Part shown: one piece after another, positions 60,127 to 64,000 of the stretch
Position numbering within the stretch: position 1 is the stretch's first letter
How the letters are laid out: every line of letters begins with the position of its first letter
Source of the DNA: Cohnella sp. SGD-V74
GTDB lineage: Bacteria > Bacillota > Bacilli > Paenibacillales > Paenibacillaceae
DNA: 64,000 bases
Assembly: GCF_003001675.1 (NCBI RefSeq)
Contig: NZ_PVYW01000022.1
Location: 1 to 64,000 of the forward strand
Reading direction: 5' to 3'
The notes under the pieces: generated by a model
Database searches by the model: none
Seen by the model: the letters and a program-made list of their open reading frames with translations, nothing else
Told to the model about the DNA's origin: nothing
Position numbers and translations under genes: made by a program

Positions 60127-61845
60127 GTGCTCGGCAGCGGGGACCATCGATTGTTCTGGGAAAATACCTTCATCACCATCCGCAGCGTCCGGCTGCATTA
60201 CGTTCAGCCTCATCAGCCGCTGCTTTACGACAAGCTGCCTGCCAGCGTCTTTCTCTTCCTCTGCCAAGGCCGGGCAGGCATCGAGCTGGGAAGCGACCGT
60301 CTCACGGCGGAGCGCTTCTTCGCGCTGCACGCGGGAGCGGGCGCCCGGCTGGCCCTCTACCCCGAGCGCCGGGAATGCAAGTGCTGCGTCGTCGAATACG
60401 GGCTTGGTCCCGACGCTTCCGGCGATGAGCTTCCGGCCGCCTACCTGGATTCGTACGGCTTCATTCCGGAGCGGCCGCTCGCCATGTCGGACCTGATGGA
60501 CAAGCTGCTCCAGTCGGATCGGCAGACAGACACTTTGATGCAGCAGTCTATCGTCAAAGGTTACTTTTATCAATTCGTAGAACTGGTGCTCGGCCAGCTC
60601 GACGGCAGCGCGCTCGCCGAGCCCGGCGGAGACGGCGTGTCGGAGGCGCTTCAGTATATCCATCTCCACTATGAAGAAGAAATTACGCTCGAGCAGTTAG
60701 CCGGATTGGTCGACGGCAGCCCGCGGCACCTGAGCCGCCAGTTCAAGGAGCGGATGGGCGTCAGCCCGATCGATTACGTCATTCATCTGCGCATGAAGAA
60801 GGCCAAACGGCTGCTGGCCGCCACCGACGCAAGCCTGCAGGAAATCGCCGAAAGCGTCGGCTACACCGACAGCTACGCCTTCGCCAAAATGTTCAAGAAG
60901 CAGACCGGAACGCCGCCCATCGGCTACCGCGACCTGCACCGCCTCCGGAATGCGTCCCCCGAGGCTCTCTCACAGGGCGGACGCGCGCTCGCCGCGGCCG
61001 CAAGAAGCGTGCAAACGTCGACGGGCAGCGTCCGGGTGCCGTTGCGCGCGGAGCGCGTCGTCGTTCTCTACCTGATCGGGGACGTGCTGGCTTGCGGAGT
61101 CGTGCCGGTCGGCATCTCGGATCTGTATTCGGGGGCCAGCTTCGAGGCGGACGCGGCCGGCATCCCCCAAGTCGGCCCTTGGTACGCCCCCGATCTGGAG
61201 GCGATAGAGGCGCTTGAACCCGATCTGATCATCGTTCCCTCCGAACAAACGTGGAAGCTGGTCAAGCACATCGCGCCAACCGTCTGCATCGACGCGTTCC
61301 ACGATCCGGCCGAACAGCTGGCGATGGTGAACGCGAGCCTGGGCCGCAGCCTCGACGTCTGGTCCAAGACGGATCGCCTGTCGAAGCTGGCCGCGCGCTG
61401 CAAGGAGCAACTGCGGCAGGCCGGACTGCTGGACTGCACCGTCACGATCGTCGAAGGCGGCCTCAAGGGAATGGCTGTCGTGTGCAGCAAATGGAGCGGA
61501 CGCGGCTCGCAAGCTCTCTATCATTTTCTTGGCCTGAAGGCTCCGGCCTTCATTCAGAGCCGGATCGACTATACCGGAAAGGGCAGCAACATGGTCGTTG
61601 CTCTTGAAAATCTGCCCGCGGTAGCCGGAGACTTCCTGATCCGCTCCTCTTATCCGGGTATGGACGACCTGTCCGTCCATGAAGTCTGGCGCAGCCTGCC
61701 CGCCGTAAGCGGCGGCCGTCTGATCGAGCTGGATTTCGGTCTGCTCTATTATCCCGATGCGCTGTCGATGGAGCGGCAGATCATCCGCATGACCGAGCGG
61801 CTGCTGGACTGCGCGAAACGCGGCTTTGGCCGAATCGGACAGTAG
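60127..61845 (+). CDS. AraC-family regulator fused to a siderophore-binding domain (three-domain form)
   Basis: A 572-aa fusion: an N-terminal cupin-like sensor (residues 1-170), an AraC helix-turn-helix pair (EALQYIHLHYEEEITLEQLAGLVDGSPRHLSRQFKERMGVSPIDYVIHLRMKKAKRLL, residues 178-275) and a C-terminal binding-protein-like domain (about 305-560: VPLRAERVVVLYLIGDVLACGVVPVGISDLYSGA, LEALEPDLIIVPSEQTW). That last domain is clearly paralogous to the lipoprotein encoded just downstream. It should sense a siderophore in the cytosol and activate the lipoprotein gene. GTG start behind GAGGAGG. Confidence 0.9.
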   Translation: MLGSGDHRLFWENTFITIRSVRLHYVQPHQPLLYDKLPASVFLFLCQGRAGIELGSDRLTAERFFALHAGAGARLALYPERRECKCCVVEYGLGPDASGDELPAAYLDSYGFIPERPLAMSDLMDKLLQSDRQTDTLMQQSIVKGYFYQFVELVLGQLDGSALAEPGGDGVSEALQYIHLHYEEEITLEQLAGLVDGSPRHLSRQFKERMGVSPIDYVIHLRMKKAKRLLAATDASLQEIAESVGYTDSYAFAKMFKKQTGTPPIGYRDLHRLRNASPEALSQGGRALAAAARSVQTSTGSVRVPLRAERVVVLYLIGDVLACGVVPVGISDLYSGASFEADAAGIPQVGPWYAPDLEAIEALEPDLIIVPSEQTWKLVKHIAPTVCIDAFHDPAEQLAMVNASLGRSLDVWSKTDRLSKLAARCKEQLRQAGLLDCTVTIVEGGLKGMAVVCSKWSGRGSQALYHFLGLKAPAFIQSRIDYTGKGSNMVVALENLPAVAGDFLIRSSYPGMDDLSVHEVWRSLPAVSGGRLIELDFGLLYYPDALSMERQIIRMTERLLDCAKRGFGRIGQ

Positions 61846-61900
61846 CCGCGTCCGAATCCGACATTGTTCCATCTCCTCGCCTCGTGCTACATTACGTGAT

Positions 61901-61919
61901 GATAATGATTATCACTATC
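61901..61919. promoter_or_regulatory. Fur box upstream of the second siderophore-binding protein gene
   Basis: GATAATGATTATCACTATC matches 17 of 19 consensus positions; it is 68 bp before the start codon. Confidence 0.88.
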
Positions 61920-61986
61920 AGAAAAGGGGGCCGGCCGATTCCGGCACCTCTACTCGCACAAGGACGAAAGGAGTCAGGAACGATTG

Positions 61987-63021
61987 ATGACACACCGGAA
62001 ACATTTTGCTTCTCTCGCGCTCATGCTGCTTGTTCTGCTGCTGGCAAGCGCGTGCGGGGCCAACAACGAAGGCGCCAGCTCCCCCGCCGCTGCGGCTCAG
62101 CCGACAGCTTCGGCACAGCAAGCCGAACAACCTCCAAGCTCGGAACAGCCCTCCGAGGAGCCCGCGCAGGAGGAACCGGCCACTCGCATTGTCTCTACGA
62201 TCAAAGGAGACGTCGAGGTGCCGAACCGTCCCGAACGCATCGTCGCGCTGTATATGATCGGGGACGTGCTGTCCTTCGGCATCTCCCCCGTCGGGATCTC
62301 GGACGTGTACGAAGGCGCGGCCTTCTGGGACCAGGTCGACGGGATAACGACGCTCGGAGAATGGTTCAAACCGAATCAGGAGGTCATCCTCTCGCTTAAT
62401 CCCGACCTGATTTTGGTGCCCAGCGAAGAAACCTACGAGGCGCTGCGCAAAATCGCGCCTACCGTCCTCATCGATACGTTCGGGCAATCTCCCGAGGCGA
62501 CGATCGCAGAGCTCGGCGAAGTGCTGGGCAAGCAGGAGCAGGCCGCGCAGATGCTCGCGGATTTCAAGGGCAAGATGGAGAGCGGCCGTCAGAAGCTGGC
62601 CGACGCCGGTCTGCTGGACAAAACCGTCACCATCGTCGAGGGCGGAGACAAAAACGTGATGTACGCCGTGTCCAGTCTGGATTACGGAAGAGGTTCACAG
62701 GCGATCTACCGTCACCTCGGCTTGAAAGCGCCTGAGCTCGTGCAGCAGCAGATCGACAAAAACTCGGCCAATCCCGACGAAGCCGGCTCGCTATCGCTTT
62801 CCTTCGAGGTGCTTGGGGACTACGTCGGCGATTACGTGTTCCGTTCCTCCTACGAAGGAATGGCCGATCTGAGCGGCAATCCGCTGTGGACCGGCATTCC
62901 CGCCGTCAAGGAAGGACGGCTGGTCGAAATTCCGTTCGGCTTCTGCTACTACAGCGACTTCTACTCGCTGAACAAGCAGATCGACTATATCGTCGACGCC
63001 ATGATCGCAGCGGTCCAATAA
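61987..63021 (+). CDS. Siderophore-binding lipoprotein
   Basis: A 344-aa lipoprotein with signal peptide, lipobox LASAC, a Ser/Ala/Gln/Pro tether and the binding-protein fold (VPNRPERIVALYMIGDVLSFGISPVGISDVYEGAAF, SLNPDLILVPSEETYEALRKIAPTVLIDTF, IVEGGDKNVMYAVSSLDYGRGSQAIYRHLGLKAP). The start may be this ATG or the TTG directly before it, which has the better spacing (9 nt) from AAAGGAG. Iron repression is expected from the Fur box. No permease or ATPase gene follows. Confidence 0.92.
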   Translation: MTHRKHFASLALMLLVLLLASACGANNEGASSPAAAAQPTASAQQAEQPPSSEQPSEEPAQEEPATRIVSTIKGDVEVPNRPERIVALYMIGDVLSFGISPVGISDVYEGAAFWDQVDGITTLGEWFKPNQEVILSLNPDLILVPSEETYEALRKIAPTVLIDTFGQSPEATIAELGEVLGKQEQAAQMLADFKGKMESGRQKLADAGLLDKTVTIVEGGDKNVMYAVSSLDYGRGSQAIYRHLGLKAPELVQQQIDKNSANPDEAGSLSLSFEVLGDYVGDYVFRSSYEGMADLSGNPLWTGIPAVKEGRLVEIPFGFCYYSDFYSLNKQIDYIVDAMIAAVQ

Positions 63022-63028
63022 TTCGCAA

Positions 63029-63075
63029 AGAGCTGTCTCGCAAGGTCGGAAACGACCGGAGAGACAGCTCTTCTT
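63029..63075 (+). terminator. Intrinsic terminator of the siderophore-binding protein gene
   Basis: AGAGCTGTCTC pairs with GAGACAGCTCT, with an inner GGTCG/CGACC stem closed by GAAA; TTCTTAG follows. Confidence 0.8.
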
Positions 63076-63159
63076 AGAGGTTCTTTGTACATTCAAGGCA
63101 TCATGACAGGAATTTTGCTATAGCCGGCTCCATTATATCAGGATAGCTCCTCCAACAGG

Positions 63160-64000
63160 TTAGCCTCTCAGCAGCACGTCGTTATCCCCTTCGCTCAGAA
63201 CCCGCTCGGCGATCCGTCCATCCGCCAGCCGCAGCGTCAGCCGCGCTTCCATGCCCGAAGGGATGACGGCTCGTACGCGCACCCCGCCGTCCTCGCGCTC
63301 CCAGCGCGCATAGACCGGGCCGAGCGGCGTCCAGACCTTCCCTTCGGCGAACGTCAGGCTGTCCGGCAAGTAGGGGCGGATAATCGTCCGGGCGAAGCCC
63401 GGCGCCTCCGACTGGATGCCGACGACGTATTCCTGCAGCAGTCTCGCCGGATAGCCGTTCCAGGCGTGGGAGTGGCTTTCGAGATCTTCCCAGCCTTCCC
63501 ACATCGTATTCCATCCTTGGGCGATCATATATCCCCAGCCCGGGTATTCCCTGCGGTCGAGCAGCGCGAACGCATCGGCCTCCCGGCCGTTGTCGAACAG
63601 CATGCGCAGCAACGGCAGCGTCAGCACCGTCCGGCATTCCCACCGCTGCTCCGCCACGGAGGCGATTGCCCGTTCCCGGTCTTCCTCCGGCACGAGTCCC
63701 GCGGCCAATGCGAGTGCGGTCACGCCCTGGTGGGTCGCGGACAATTCCGAGCTGTCGCGGAAACGCTTCTTCTCCGCGTCGTACAGCTGCGAGACGATCC
63801 GCTCGCGCAGCAAGTCAGCATGAGCCGCATACGCCTCGCTCTCCTCCCCGCGTCCGATCAAACCGGCCGCCCGGCTGACCGCCCTGAGCGCAAGAACAAG
63901 CTTGATCTGCTGCACCGTCAGGAACTGTCCTTTATGCTCGACCGAAGGGTACGGCCAATCGCTGATATGCCAGCCTTTGTCCAGCGGCACGAGCCCGGTG
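63160..64000 (-). CDS. Alpha-L-rhamnosidase-like glycoside hydrolase (GH78), C-terminal part
   Basis: The gene runs off the right edge; 280 C-terminal residues are visible and no start codon is in the window. The (alpha/alpha)6 barrel part includes HISDWPYPSVEHKG (near the edge), SSELSATHQGVTALALAAGLV, GYMIAQGWNTMWEGWEDLESHSHAWNGYPARLLQEYVVGI (with the catalytic-region SHSHAW) and a final beta-sandwich (TIIRPYLPDSLTFAEGKVWTPLGPVYARWE) typical of bacterial rhamnosidases. It would release L-rhamnose from glycosides or polysaccharides. Confidence 0.87.
   Translation of the reverse strand, partial: TGLVPLDKGWHISDWPYPSVEHKGQFLTVQQIKLVLALRAVSRAAGLIGRGEESEAYAAHADLLRERIVSQLYDAEKKRFRDSSELSATHQGVTALALAAGLVPEEDRERAIASVAEQRWECRTVLTLPLLRMLFDNGREADAFALLDRREYPGWGYMIAQGWNTMWEGWEDLESHSHAWNGYPARLLQEYVVGIQSEAPGFARTIIRPYLPDSLTFAEGKVWTPLGPVYARWEREDGGVRVRAVIPSGMEARLTLRLADGRIAERVLSEGDNDVLLRG

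Noticed and set aside
1-64000. rRNA or tRNA genes
   Set aside because: No rRNA-like sequence or cloverleaf was recognised on either strand.

Overview
The window looks like a chromosomal piece of a spore-forming member of the Paenibacillaceae (Paenibacillus/Cohnella type). Supporting signs are the small acid-soluble spore protein SspI, the YhbDEF cluster, a Lia-type envelope-stress operon, several carbohydrate ABC importers that lack their own ATPase gene, a YesM/YesN two-component pair, strong AGGAGG ribosome-binding sites and frequent GTG/TTG starts. Most of the window is GC-rich and densely coded, mainly on the minus strand. Two AT-rich accessory stretches stand out (about 15.2-19.4 kb and 47.1-50.6 kb).

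Layout. 0-7.4 kb: a sugar importer operon with a truncated secreted carbohydrate-binding protein, a YdeI-like protein, an acetyltransferase and a LacI-family repressor; the repressor and importer promoters share a palindrome. 7.5-15.1 kb: a ferric-iron importer (FbpABC type) next to an operon holding a response regulator, a sensor kinase and a second ferric-binding protein; both have Fur boxes. 15.2-19.4 kb: a low-GC island with an Mrr-type nuclease, an unrecognised helical protein and a HEPN-type protein with an RNALFH motif, separated by copies of one intergenic repeat; next to it is a gene-poor segment with inverted CTGTCC-type repeats that ends inside the 3' end of an rRNA methyltransferase gene. 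19.4-32.4 kb: housekeeping genes (TrmH-like methyltransferase, K+ uptake regulator, sspI, phnM, prfC, yhbDEF, zwf) plus a fused ABC exporter-type transporter under a near-perfect Fur box. 32.4-37.3 kb: a seven-gene Lia/Psp envelope-stress operon. 37.5-47 kb: an NlpC/P60 hydrolase, then a sugar importer operon with GH5 hydrolase and YesMN regulators. 47-50.6 kb: a decayed IS transposase, a secreted protein with a small membrane partner, a fragment of a siderophore-binding protein gene and a 71-bp tandem repeat. 50.7-63 kb: two siderophore-binding lipoprotein genes, each beside an AraC regulator fused to a paralogous binding-protein domain, flanking a UgpB-like ABC operon with phosphatase, phosphodiesterase and SMR-efflux genes and a divergent GbsR-like regulator. 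The right edge cuts an alpha-L-rhamnosidase gene.

Two themes connect the genes. Iron: at least seven Fur-box-like sites lie upstream of the Fbp importer, the iron two-component operon, the fused ABC transporter, two siderophore-binding proteins and an AraC sensor-regulator. Sugar scavenging: three ATPase-less importers are each tied to a regulator, hydrolases or both. The candidates most worth following up are the nuclease/HEPN island with its intergenic repeats, the TIR-bounded repeat that appears to have supplied the ribosome-binding site of liaS, and the UgpB-like operon, which could be a glycerophosphocholine-type uptake system.
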